This document shows, piece by piece, positions 25,435 to 33,280 of a stretch of DNA of 56,833 nucleotides. Origin of the DNA: Candidatus Bathyarchaeota archaeon (GTDB lineage Archaea; Thermoproteota; Bathyarchaeia; Bathyarchaeales; Bathycorpusculaceae); contig PLNS01000006.1 of NCBI GenBank assembly GCA_003141855.1, positions 114,565 through 171,397 on the forward strand, given 5' to 3'. The notes beneath the pieces are model-generated. The model saw nothing but the letters and a program-made list of their open reading frames with translations. It searched no databases and was not told where the DNA came from. A program made the position numbers and the translations under genes. Within the stretch, counting starts at the first letter, position 1; each line of letters starts with the position of its first letter.

Positions 25435-26808
25435 ATGGAGCAGTTTGACGTTTTGGTTATCGGTTCGGGCTCTGGAATGCTTGTTGCTTCAGTCGCGGTT
25501 GAGCAGGGATTCAAAGTTGCGTTGGTTGAGCATGGAAAAATGGGCGGCACATGCATAAACGTGGGCTGTGTGCCCTCGAAAATGCTGATTTACCCCGCAG
25601 ACATCCTTACCACCGTTAAAGATGCAGACAAGCTGGGCATCCATGCAACCGTGGATTCTGTTGACTTTAACAACATCATGACGAGGATGCATACGCTCGT
25701 TAGCCATGATTCGGGGCATCAAGCAGCAGCCGTCGAAGCCACGCCTGACTTGACGTGGTTTAAGGAAACAGGCGAATTCATCTCCGATTACACTATGCAA
25801 GTGGGTACGCGCACGATTACCGCCAAAGTGGTTTTCATTGTTTCGGGCGCACGTACCGCAGTACCTCCAATCAAGGGCATAGAAAACGTAGGCTACCTGA
25901 CAAGCGACACCGTTTTGGAACTGCAAACGCAGCCAAAGAGCATCATTATCGTCGGCGGAGGATACATCGGCATGGAGTACGGGCATTTCTTCTCAGCCAT
26001 CGGCACCAAAACCACCATAATACAGCGACCCTACCGCGTGGTGCCCGATGAAGAGCCAGAAATCTCCGATTTACTAAAAACTGAAATGGAGAAGCGCATG
26101 GAAATCTACACGGGCTACGAAGCCCTCGAAGCAAGGCAGGAAGGCCCAGTTAAAACGATTGTTGCCAGAAACCGCCAAGACGGCACTATCAGGGAGTTCT
26201 CGGCTGAAGCCATCATGGTTGCCACGGGCAGAGTATCCAACACCGGCATACTCAAGCTTGAAAAAACAGGCGTAAAACTTGACGAGCGCGGCTTCATAAA
26301 AGTAGACGATTACCTTGAAACCAGCATGAAGAACATTTTTGCTTTCGGCGACGCCATCGGCAAGCAAATGTTCAAGCATGTAGCCAATTATGAAGCAGGC
26401 GTAGCTTGGCACAACTCCATTCATGACCATAAGGTTAAGGCGGATTTTTCCGCGGCGCCACATGCCGTTTTTACGCATCCGCAGATTGCTTCGGTGGGCT
26501 TGAAGGAAGAAGAAGCCAAACAGCAGAAGTACAAGGTTTTGGTTGGAAGAGCTCTATACAAGGACACGGCTATGGGTGCTGCGTTGGGGTTCCCTGAAGG
26601 CTTCGTGAAAGTCATCGTTGAGAGCGAAACAGGCAAAATCTTAGGCGCTCACATCATAGGTCCCGAAGCCTCAATTCTCATCCAAGAAATCGTCAACGCC
26701 ATGGTCACTGAAAAAGGCGGTTTTGCGCCAATAGCCCAAGGCATGCACATCCATCCTGCGCTGAATGAGGTAGTGCAGAACGCTTTCGGCGACCTCCAAC
26801 CAGCATAA
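25435..26808 (+). CDS. pyridine nucleotide-disulfide oxidoreductase (class I)
   Basis: 457 residues of the dihydrolipoamide dehydrogenase/mercuric reductase/mycothione reductase group. It has an N-terminal FAD site (VLVIGSGSGMLVA), the redox disulfide in GGTCINVGCVPSKM (Cys about 38 and 43), a NAD(P) site (IIIVGGGYIGMEYG near residue 170), the second FAD motif (IFAFGDAIG) and the C-terminal catalytic His-Glu pair (MHIHPALNEVV). No lipoyl or MerA HMA domain is present, and no 2-oxoacid dehydrogenase genes are near. The substrate is open; a low-molecular-weight disulfide is plausible in this redox region. Confidence 0.9.
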   Translation: MEQFDVLVIGSGSGMLVASVAVEQGFKVALVEHGKMGGTCINVGCVPSKMLIYPADILTTVKDADKLGIHATVDSVDFNNIMTRMHTLVSHDSGHQAAAVEATPDLTWFKETGEFISDYTMQVGTRTITAKVVFIVSGARTAVPPIKGIENVGYLTSDTVLELQTQPKSIIIVGGGYIGMEYGHFFSAIGTKTTIIQRPYRVVPDEEPEISDLLKTEMEKRMEIYTGYEALEARQEGPVKTIVARNRQDGTIREFSAEAIMVATGRVSNTGILKLEKTGVKLDERGFIKVDDYLETSMKNIFAFGDAIGKQMFKHVANYEAGVAWHNSIHDHKVKADFSAAPHAVFTHPQIASVGLKEEEAKQQKYKVLVGRALYKDTAMGAALGFPEGFVKVIVESETGKILGAHIIGPEASILIQEIVNAMVTEKGGFAPIAQGMHIHPALNEVVQNAFGDLQPA

Positions 26809-26871
26809 GGCATTTTTCGTTAATCTAAACAGTTATATTCGCCTTAACCCAGAGTTTTAATGGTGAGACTT

Positions 26872-27156
26872 ATGCAGTTCTCCAAGATTTCTGGTAAAAA
26901 AAATAACCACAAGGTTACCGTTTTTGCTTTAAGCACCTGCGTTTGGTGCAAAATGACAAAGCAGTACCTAAACGACAACGGCGTTGAATACGAATACGTT
27001 GACGTGGACTTGCTCGATGACAAAGAGAAGAGCCAGGTTCATGCAACTATCACTAGCAAAGGCGGAGCATTAAGCTACCCCACCACAATCGTAGACGACA
27101 AAACGGTAATCACTGGTTTCCGCAAGGACCAGCTTAAAGAGGCACTTGGTCTTTGA
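26872..27156 (+). CDS. glutaredoxin-like protein
   Basis: 94 residues from ATG 26872, with GGTGA 5 bases upstream; the ATG at 26860 would put that site inside the gene. It is a thioredoxin fold: VTVFALSTCVWCKMTKQYL with the CVWC active site at about residues 23-26, a cis-Pro in LSYPTTIV and the C-terminal GFRKDQLKEAL. Its stop overlaps the FTR-rubredoxin start by 4 bases (TTGA), so the two are translationally coupled. The FTR-like protein is therefore the likely reductant. Confidence 0.93.
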   Translation: MQFSKISGKKNNHKVTVFALSTCVWCKMTKQYLNDNGVEYEYVDVDLLDDKEKSQVHATITSKGGALSYPTTIVDDKTVITGFRKDQLKEALGL

Positions 27157-27716
27157 CCACCATAGAGCAGACCCGCAAAAGAGCTGAAGCCGACGCAAAA
27201 ACATACGGGTACTACCTCACGCCTCAACCTGACCTTTTGCAAATGTTCCTTGAAGGGTTAAAGGTAAACGAGGACCGTTACGGTTACCCCTCATGCCCCT
27301 GCAGGCTTGCAACAGGCAACTTCGAGATTGACCGCGATATAATTTGTCCCTGCGACTACCGCGACCCCGACGTCGCCGAATTCGGCGCATGCTACTGCAG
27401 ACTCTACGTTAACAAAGCAGTCTTTGAGAGCCAAAACTTGCCTGAAGTTCCCGAACGCAGACCCCTCGAAAAACAGGAAAGAGCATACGGAACCCAAGTC
27501 GTAGCGCAACAAGCGCCTGCACAGGGAGAACAAGAAAAACCCGCCGCGCCAGCCGCTGCGCAACCGCAAAAGGCAGAGATAAAAAAGAAGTTATGGTACT
27601 GCAAACAATGTGGCTACGTGGTTTTCCGCGAGGACCCGCCGTACGTTTGCCCAATATGCAAAGCTAAAAGGGAAATGTTCGCCGAAATAGAAACTAAAGT
27701 CGAATTCAAAGGCTAA
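27153..27716 (+). CDS. ferredoxin-thioredoxin reductase catalytic domain fused to rubredoxin
   Basis: 187 residues, TTG start. Residues ~1-95 are an FTR catalytic-chain domain with all six cysteines in place: CPC-x14-CPC-x12-CYC (about residues 48-85), which bind the [4Fe-4S] cluster and form the redox disulfide. A Pro/Ala/Gln-rich linker (about residues 115-148) leads to a rubredoxin-like domain (YCKQCGYV...YVCPICKA). Similar FTR-rubredoxin fusions are known in methanogens as ferredoxin:disulfide reductases. It likely passes ferredoxin or rubredoxin electrons to the glutaredoxin encoded by the overlapping upstream gene. No FTR variable chain is present. Confidence 0.93.
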   Translation: MTTIEQTRKRAEADAKTYGYYLTPQPDLLQMFLEGLKVNEDRYGYPSCPCRLATGNFEIDRDIICPCDYRDPDVAEFGACYCRLYVNKAVFESQNLPEVPERRPLEKQERAYGTQVVAQQAPAQGEQEKPAAPAAAQPQKAEIKKKLWYCKQCGYVVFREDPPYVCPICKAKREMFAEIETKVEFKG

Positions 27717-27717
27717 A

Positions 27718-27867
27718 CTATTTTCCGATTTCTATCTCGATTTTCTTCCAATCTTCTTTTATCCCTTTCAGGGAAGTTACAGCGCCAGTTATTGTTCCAT
27801 TCAACATTCTTCCAACAAACTCGTTTAGGGGAATTTCTTTTCCGTCAACTTTCAATTTTAAACTCAA
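27718..27867 (-). CDS. 49-residue conserved-looking small protein
   Basis: TTG start at 27867 behind GGTGAGTA. The frame reads as a short strand-helix-strand protein: LKLKVDGKEIPLNEFVGRML, then TGAVTSLKGIKEDWKKIEIEIGK. The pattern (NGK-like strand, PLNEFV, an internal G-V-SLKG, I-I-I end) resembles short archaeal hypothetical proteins found in methanogens, from memory. It converges on the FTR-rubredoxin gene with one base between stops. Confidence 0.68.
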   Translation of the reverse strand: MSLKLKVDGKEIPLNEFVGRMLNGTITGAVTSLKGIKEDWKKIEIEIGK

Positions 27868-28000
27868 ACCTACTCACCTATGGAGGGTTAAATGTGGAAA
27901 AGTAAAAAGGTTTCCGTTGACAGATTATGCGTAAAAACTCTTTAATCCCCAACCAGTTAATTTCTTATAAACACCAATAGTGCTCTAAGGAGACACTGCT

Positions 28001-28660
28001 TTGAAAAGACCTGAAATATTCCTCGAACCCAAACAAAGAACAGCAAAAATAATTGAACTCCTCGAAAAACAGTACCCAAACGCCAAAACTGCCCTAAACT
28101 ACACCAACCCACTAGAAATCCTCGTAGCCACCATGCTCTCGGCGCAGACAACCGACGTGACCGTCAACATCGTAACGCAAACCTTATTCAAAAAATACCG
28201 CACCGCCGAAGACTACGCAAACGCTGACATAAAAGAGCTGGAACAGGACATTCGCTCAACAGGCTTCTACCACAACAAAGCCAGAAACCTCCAAAATTGC
28301 TGCCGACTCCTCATAGAAAAATTCCACTCCCAAGTTCCCAAGACAATGGAGGAACTGCTGGAGCTACCGGGTGTTGCAAGAAAAACCGCCAACATCGCCC
28401 TCTACAACGCTTACGGTACCATCGTTGGCATCGCCGTGGATACCCACGTCCGCAGGCTCTCAGAACGGCTTGGATTAACCCAGCAAAAAGACCAAGACAA
28501 AATAGAAAAAGACCTAATGCAAATCACTCCCAAAATGAAATGGATGGAACTCACCGACTTGCTAATTTTCCACGGCAGGCAAATATGCATAGCAAGAAAG
28601 CCCAAATGCGAAGTATGCGTATTAAACAAGATTTGCCCCTCAGCCTTCACTTTCGGCTAA
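28001..28660 (+). CDS. nth: endonuclease III (DNA glycosylase/AP lyase)
   Basis: 219 residues. The helix-hairpin-helix and catalytic lysine lie in ELPGVARKTANIALYNAYG (about residues 113-131). The catalytic Asp is in AVDTHVRRLSERLGL near residue 146. The C-terminal [4Fe-4S] loop is CIARKPKCEVCVLNKIC (Cx6Cx2Cx5C). It removes oxidised pyrimidines from DNA. The start TTG 28001 has AAGGAGA about 8 bases upstream. It is followed by a peroxiredoxin gene, fitting the oxidative-damage theme. Confidence 0.96.
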   Translation: MKRPEIFLEPKQRTAKIIELLEKQYPNAKTALNYTNPLEILVATMLSAQTTDVTVNIVTQTLFKKYRTAEDYANADIKELEQDIRSTGFYHNKARNLQNCCRLLIEKFHSQVPKTMEELLELPGVARKTANIALYNAYGTIVGIAVDTHVRRLSERLGLTQQKDQDKIEKDLMQITPKMKWMELTDLLIFHGRQICIARKPKCEVCVLNKICPSAFTFG

Positions 28661-28714
28661 ACATTACCCATTTATACGAGCGCCTCTTTTCTTTTTCTAG
28701 TGAGGACTACTTTT

Positions 28715-29194
28715 ATGGTAAACCAAATTAAAGTCGGAGACAAGGTACCCGATTTCACTTTGCCCGACGTGGACATGAAACCCCGAAGCCTAAAGGAGTT
28801 TTTAGGAAAAAAAGTCGTGTTAGCTTTTTTCGTTGGCGCTTTCACTTCAACGTGCACCAAGGAGATGTGTGAGTTCCGCGATTCGATGGCTCGGCTGATT
28901 GATTTGAATGCTCAAGTTGTCGGAGTCAGCGTTAACGACCCTTTTTCGAATAAGGGGTTTGCTGAGAAAAACAGGCTGCCTTTTCCCATATTGAGCGATT
29001 ATAAGCGCGAAGTCATCAAAACATACGGGTTGGAACTGGCTGATTTTGCTGGATTGAAGGGTTACACGGTTGCAAAACGCTCAATCTTCATTCTCGATGA
29101 GGCGGGCACTGTGCGGTATGCGTGGGTTTCTGATAATCCAGCTGTTGAACCGAACTATGAGGAAATACAGAAAGTCCTAGAACAGATCACTTAG
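28715..29194 (+). CDS. peroxiredoxin (AhpC/TSA family)
   Basis: 159 residues from ATG 28715 ([20 protein letters not shown]), with GTGAGG upstream. The active site is [17 protein letters not shown]: a threonine and the peroxidatic Cys near residue 48, with another Cys 5 residues on. The arrangement resembles Prx5/AhpE-like or thiol-specific antioxidant members. It reduces peroxides; the reductant may be the local glutaredoxin or PDO. It converges on a methyltransferase gene with an 8-base overlap. Confidence 0.92.
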   Translation: MVNQIKVGDKVPDFTLPDVDMKPRSLKEFLGKKVVLAFFVGAFTSTCTKEMCEFRDSMARLIDLNAQVVGVSVNDPFSNKGFAEKNRLPFPILSDYKREVIKTYGLELADFAGLKGYTVAKRSIFILDEAGTVRYAWVSDNPAVEPNYEEIQKVLEQIT

Positions 29195-29795
29195 GCAAGG
29201 GCTTTTTCTTCATCAGGGCAGTATAAAAGAATCGGATGACACCGTCGCCTTCCAACGAAGAGTAATGCCGAACTTCGCCTAACTCAAAGGCTCCAGAAAA
29301 TAAGTCAATTATTTGCTGTTTGGTAAAGTGGTTCCAGCTATGCCCATTCTTGTAGCTAAAACAAGTAAGCATGTAAACGCCGCCTTCTTTGAGGACTCGG
29401 TGAACACCTGCTATGAACTTAAATCGCTCCTCAACTTCAACGTGGTGGAAGCAACCCATGTCAAAAACAAAATCGAACGCTTCATCGTTGAAGGGCAAGT
29501 CAATGAAGCTCTCCGCCAAAAAATTAATATCCACTTTTGCTTGGTGCGCTTTTTTCTTTGCAATCTCAATGGCGGTCCGCGAAATGTCGAGGCCTGTCAC
29601 GTCAAAGCTGTTTTGGGCAAGATAAACTGTGTTGGTTCCCGCTCCGCAGCAAATATCCAACGCTTTGCCCCTAGGTATGATGAGTCCTTTTTCCATGTAT
29701 TCGACCAGTATGGGTCGGGGTTTGCCGAGTTCCCAACCTAACTCTTCAAGCGGATACTGACGGTAATACTCATCCCACTCCGTATAATCAGACAT
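29187..29795 (-). CDS. class I SAM-dependent methyltransferase
   Basis: 202 residues, Rossmann-type. Motif I is [16 protein letters not shown] (about residues 42-57), motif II region [18 protein letters not shown], motif [16 protein letters not shown] near residue 110, and a post-motif [13 protein letters not shown]. The N-terminal [20 protein letters not shown] is typical of a small-molecule methyltransferase subgroup. The substrate is unknown. Note that the DICCG has two Cys in the SAM loop. Confidence 0.9.
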   Translation of the reverse strand: MSDYTEWDEYYRQYPLEELGWELGKPRPILVEYMEKGLIIPRGKALDICCGAGTNTVYLAQNSFDVTGLDISRTAIEIAKKKAHQAKVDINFLAESFIDLPFNDEAFDFVFDMGCFHHVEVEERFKFIAGVHRVLKEGGVYMLTCFSYKNGHSWNHFTKQQIIDLFSGAFELGEVRHYSSLEGDGVIRFFYTALMKKKPLPK

Positions 29796-29870
29796 AACAA
29801 GCCACTATAGTTAACGTGACGCAGAAATTTTAACCTTCAAAGTAGACTTTTGGCGCTGTATTGTTTTGGA

Positions 29871-29970
29871 GCATATTTGGATCCTAATAGAAATAGGATG
29901 CAGAAACCTATAGGGGGTAGGTCACTAATCGCATTTTCAGCTGTCAATAACTTGTTAAAAATTAATGCTG
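29871..29970 (+). repeat. 100-nt duplicated intergenic element, copy B
   Basis: It lies in the 29796-30110 gap, which holds no gene. It aligns along its length with 45397-45492: both start GCATATTT, share CCTAATAGAAATA and GATGCAGAAACCTA, then GGGGTAGGTC, then a TTTTC-GCTG segment. Both contain the inverted repeat ACCTA-N7-TAGGT. In this copy ATCCTA-N7-TAGGAT also forms a hairpin. Both copies end 130-140 bases before a plus-strand gene. It could be an ncRNA or a regulatory element. Confidence 0.6.
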
Positions 29971-30110
29971 GTTGAATTTTAAATGAAGAAGGGAATGCAG
30001 ATTTAGATGCAAAAGACTATTCTCGTCTTCATGGGATTTTATGGAAGCGCAAAAAGTTATTAGGTTCTCTAAAAGATAGTTGAGTGTTGTTGTAACGGTG
30101 ACTATTTAGA

Positions 30111-30977
30111 GTGGCCTTTGAAATCCAAGAGTTACCTGACGTTATCCGAGTTATTGTCCTGTTAAACCTCAGCGAAGGCGCTAAAATAAAAAAGGCAACC
30201 CTTAAATACCGAATCGACCGCGTCTGCGTCAACTATGTCTGCATAGAAACAAGCGAGCTCGATAAAGCGCTAAAAGAAATGTCCACCGAAGGCCTCATAA
30301 TTGAAAAAGACGAGTCGGTGCAGTTAACGGCTCAGGGTCAGCGCTTGGGCAAAGAATGGGAAAACCTCCTGCTAAAGAAGGAACCCATCATGGAAGTTGT
30401 CGCTGGCTTAGTGGACGGCTCAATAACCAGCCTAGTCGTCATTCTCTCAGCATTCATAGCAACATTCACAGCTAGCTCAATATTTCATGACGTAAGAACA
30501 GTAATTTTCACTGCCTTCCTCACCTTGAGTGCCGTAGCAATCACCAACTTCTCCAGCTTCCTGCTCGGTGGAATCACCGAAGACTTAGCCGACATCATGA
30601 CATTGCAGAACTTGATGAACTACAGCCTAAGCGACATACCGGACAAGAAAGAACGCGACAAATCCCTAATGTTGGTCCAGAAGCTATTCACGTTGCTCAG
30701 TAAGGAGATTCACAGGTCGAACCTTTACGCGGCAATTATCTGTGGTACCACAACCTTTCTCGCAGGCATCGTTCCAATAGCCACCTACCTTGTTCTTCCA
30801 CCAATCTACAACATCGTTGTATCACTCATCGTTGTAGCCGTTATCTCTGGGGTTTTCCTCGCAAGATACCGTTCAAAGAAAACTCGAGTGAACTGGAAGA
30901 TTACACTTGCCGAAACCATAGCCATTGTTATAATCGCAACAGTTGTATCCTTACTGCTTGGTGCATTACCTGCTTAA
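30111..30977 (+). CDS. VIT/CCC1-like membrane transporter with N-terminal winged helix
   Basis: 288 residues. Residues ~1-85 form a winged-helix-like domain (DVIRVIVLLNLSEGAKIKKATL, then LIIEKDESVQLTAQGQRLG). Residues ~95-285 have five membrane helices starting GLVDGSITSLVVILSAFIATF, reminiscent of the first helix of the VIT1/CCC1 iron-manganese transporter family. It could be a metal transporter sensing its cargo through the attached domain, but transport is inference. The GTG 30111 start has no strong ribosome-binding site. Confidence 0.78.
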   Translation: MAFEIQELPDVIRVIVLLNLSEGAKIKKATLKYRIDRVCVNYVCIETSELDKALKEMSTEGLIIEKDESVQLTAQGQRLGKEWENLLLKKEPIMEVVAGLVDGSITSLVVILSAFIATFTASSIFHDVRTVIFTAFLTLSAVAITNFSSFLLGGITEDLADIMTLQNLMNYSLSDIPDKKERDKSLMLVQKLFTLLSKEIHRSNLYAAIICGTTTFLAGIVPIATYLVLPPIYNIVVSLIVVAVISGVFLARYRSKKTRVNWKITLAETIAIVIIATVVSLLLGALPA

Positions 30978-31399
30978 GCTAAACGGTGATGCTCAACCAT
31001 CAAGCACTTATCCATAACCACAACCAACCCAGCACGCCTTGCCGCTTCCGCCGCCTGCTCATTAACAATGCCCAGCTGCATCCAAACCACAAAAGGCCTA
31101 CCAAACTTGGCTTTAAGCTGGATGGCTTGCTCAACAATCGGCGGTACATCTTCCGAACGCCTAAAAACGTCAACGATGTCGATGGTTTTCTGGATTTCCA
31201 CGGGAATGTCAAGGAGGCTCCTGTAGCTTTTTTCACCCAAAACCTCGTCGGCGAAGGGGTTAACGGGTATGATGCGGTAGCCGTGTTGTTGTAGGTAAGC
31301 GCTTACTTTGTGGCTGTCTTTTTCGGGCTCTTTGGATAACCCAACGACAGCGATGGTTTTTGCTTTTTGCAAAATATCTCTTATTTGGTCCTGACTCAA
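30974..31399 (-). CDS. CoA-binding domain protein (YccU-like)
   Basis: 141 residues, a single CoA-binding Rossmann domain. TIAVVGLSKEPEKDSHKVSAYL gives the nucleotide-binding loop near residue 18. RIIPVNPFADEVLGEKSYRSL and DIVDVFRRSEDVPPIVEQAI are family hallmarks, and the end has VVMDKCLMVEH. The function in vivo is not established. TTG 31399 follows GAGGAA. It converges on the VIT-like gene with a 4-base overlap. Confidence 0.93.
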   Translation of the reverse strand: MSQDQIRDILQKAKTIAVVGLSKEPEKDSHKVSAYLQQHGYRIIPVNPFADEVLGEKSYRSLLDIPVEIQKTIDIVDVFRRSEDVPPIVEQAIQLKAKFGRPFVVWMQLGIVNEQAAEAARRAGLVVVMDKCLMVEHHRLA

Positions 31400-31428
31400 A
31401 CCGAAATTCCTCTATGAAAAAGGTTAGT

Positions 31429-32361
31429 TTATGGTGCTTCGCTGAGTTTTAACTCAAAGAAGTGTTCCCTGCCATTGCGCAAAGCAAAGATTCTCACGTT
31501 CTCGCCGACTTTTCTTTTGTGAACCTGCGCGACTAAATCCTCAATTCGACGCAATTCGACGTTGCCGATTTGCAGGATTATGTCGCCGTCTGCCATGTCT
31601 GCGGCTTCTGCGGGGCTTCCCTCGGCAACCTTCGTCACCAAAACGCCGTGGTCGACTGGGAGACCGTAGTAGCGTGCGATTTCCTTGGTTAAGCTCAAAC
31701 CCACTATGCCAAGCCAGGGATTTCTTCTTGCACCCTGAGTAAGTATGTCGTCGGTGCAGCTTTTGGCGGAGTTTATGGGAATCGCAAACCCAATGCCCTG
31801 CGCATACGGGATAATGGCAGTGCTAATAGCTACAACTTTGCCAGCCATGTCAACAAGCGGACCGCCACTGTTCCCAGGATTAATCGACGCGTCAGTCTGC
31901 ACAAGGTTCTCAATCAAGCCTCGCTCAGAATCGATTGTGCGGTTTATGGCGCTGACTACTCCTGAAGTCACGCTTGGTCCGCCAGCCAAACCAAACGGGT
32001 TCCCTATGGCGTAAACGTGTTGCCCAACCCTGAGCTTATCAGAGTCGCCCAGTTGAGCGGACTGCAAATCTTTTGCATTAACTCTCACAACCGCTATATC
32101 ATGGATGGCGCATGAACCCGCGATGGTGCCTTCGAGAACTTGGTTGTTCCAGAGGGTCACGTTGATTTTTTCTGCTCCGCCGACCACGTGGTTGTTGGTC
32201 AGGATTAAGCCGTCTGTGTCAATGATGGTGCCTGAACCCATGCCTCCCACTGGCACCGCCTGATAGAAAATGTTGTGGACCAGTTTTACTGTGCTGATGT
32301 TGACTACGCTTTTGCTTACTTTTTCTATGGTATCTAAAACAGCGTTCTCATCGTACGACAA
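31429..32361 (-). CDS. HtrA-like serine protease with PDZ domain, cytoplasmic
   Basis: 310 residues with no signal peptide or membrane helix, so apparently intracellular. The chymotrypsin-like triad is His58 (TNNHVVGG), Asp88 (IHDIAVVRV) and Ser165 (NPGNSGGPLV). A PDZ domain covers about residues 215-305 (GVLVTKVAEGSPAEAADMADGDIILQIG). It probably degrades or refolds damaged proteins. Most bacterial HtrA proteins are exported, so the missing leader is notable. The TTG 32361 start is preceded by GGGGG/CCCCC-rich sequence, a weak site. Confidence 0.94.
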   Translation of the reverse strand: MSYDENAVLDTIEKVSKSVVNISTVKLVHNIFYQAVPVGGMGSGTIIDTDGLILTNNHVVGGAEKINVTLWNNQVLEGTIAGSCAIHDIAVVRVNAKDLQSAQLGDSDKLRVGQHVYAIGNPFGLAGGPSVTSGVVSAINRTIDSERGLIENLVQTDASINPGNSGGPLVDMAGKVVAISTAIIPYAQGIGFAIPINSAKSCTDDILTQGARRNPWLGIVGLSLTKEIARYYGLPVDHGVLVTKVAEGSPAEAADMADGDIILQIGNVELRRIEDLVAQVHKRKVGENVRIFALRNGREHFFELKLSEAP

Positions 32362-32480
32362 AGGGGGTTCCTCAAAAACCAGTTAAACGCCGTTTTTAAT
32401 AAATCTTCAAACCCTTTGTTTTACCCTTTTATGGAAAGTTTTATGGGGCGCTTGTTTCAAATACTTTTGAGGGCATGACA

Positions 32481-32705
32481 ATGGCAAAGGCTAAGATGGA
32501 TGAACGTGGCAGAATTCTTATCCCTCTTGAAGTCCGTGAGAAACTCGGTTTAAAGGCTGGAACAACCGAATTTGAACTATCCGCTGAAAATGGTGCGTTA
32601 ATTTTGAGACGAATCATCTCCGAGCCATTGCCTGTTGATGCTAGGCATCGGAAGTGGGGTAAGGAAGCATTTTTGAATGCTGGAGAGACAACGTTTGGCG
32701 AATAA
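32481..32705 (+). CDS. AbrB/MazE-type DNA-binding protein
   Basis: 74 residues from ATG 32481, with GAGGG upstream. KAKMDERGRILIPLEVREKLGLKAGTTEF is the swapped-hairpin AbrB/SpoVT fold, and the C-terminal half (LPVDARHRKWGKEAFLNAG) could bind a partner. Such proteins act as transition-state regulators or as VapB-type antitoxins. No toxin gene follows; the next gene is convergent. A solitary regulator is the simplest reading. Confidence 0.88.
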   Translation: MAKAKMDERGRILIPLEVREKLGLKAGTTEFELSAENGALILRRIISEPLPVDARHRKWGKEAFLNAGETTFGE

Positions 32706-32740
32706 TAGCGCAGGTGGCCTTGGGAAGACTTAATTGCCAC

Positions 32741-33130
32741 CTATTCTCGGCAGAAGAAGCATTTTTCTGCCCATTCTTGGGGCATTTGTTTTTGGCAGTG
32801 TGTGCACATTAAGCCTTTTTCTCGGATGGCTGTGCATGTTTGGCAGAAGAGTTTGAGGAGTTCTGTTTTGTTGTCGGGTTGTTTTATGAGGTGTGTTACC
32901 ATTTGGTCTATTAGGGCTATTACTTCAGTTGTGCCTTCGATGTTTAATAGGTTGCCTCTTTCGCGTCCAACGTACCTGCTGACTGCGGACTGTGATAAGC
33001 CAAGAAGGTCTGCGGTTTGCTTTTCGTTTAAGCCGTGTTTTTCCACGATGGACCTTGCCATTATTGCCTTTACTGCTGGCAGGACTGTTTTTACTCCAAC
33101 TTCGCATGGCAGTATCGTTTTGTACACCAA
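32741..33130 (-). CDS. HTH transcriptional regulator with C-terminal zinc-ribbon-like cysteines
   Basis: 129 residues. The helix-turn-helix is GLNEKQTADLLGLSQSAVSRYVG (about residues 34-56). The C-terminus has CTHC and CFFC pairs that could bind zinc or another metal. The TTG 33130 start lies 25-30 bases from the TATTTAAATAT box at 33154-33164, so the mRNA has almost no leader. Two palindromes directly upstream of that box suggest autoregulation. It is divergent from the two-winged-helix protein at 33281. Confidence 0.88.
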   Translation of the reverse strand: MVYKTILPCEVGVKTVLPAVKAIMARSIVEKHGLNEKQTADLLGLSQSAVSRYVGRERGNLLNIEGTTEVIALIDQMVTHLIKQPDNKTELLKLFCQTCTAIREKGLMCTHCQKQMPQEWAEKCFFCRE

Positions 33131-33153
33131 CTACCCTTATTTTTGGGGGAAAC

Positions 33154-33198
33154 TATTTAAATATGTCGTCTGTCATAAGTTATGACGCGTGTCATGAC
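33154..33198. promoter_or_regulatory. TATA box and GTCAT palindromes in a divergent regulator promoter
   Basis: TATTTAAATAT (33154-33164) is the TATA box of the minus-strand gene. GTCATAAGTTATGAC (33172-33186) is a perfect 15-base palindrome and GTCATGAC (33191-33198) is a second one. They lie between the HTH gene starting at 33130 and the winged-helix gene at 33281, so they may control both. Confidence 0.65.
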
Positions 33199-33280
33199 GG
33201 GTAGCAACAACAAAACAAAGTTTCACCAAAACGCCCACTCCTTGACCCTTCTGACACACGCGAAAAGGAGAAAAAAATAA

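Noticed and set aside
29871-29970. Element B as a tRNA or C/D RNA
   Set aside because: No cloverleaf, anticodon loop or C/D boxes; only short inverted repeats.
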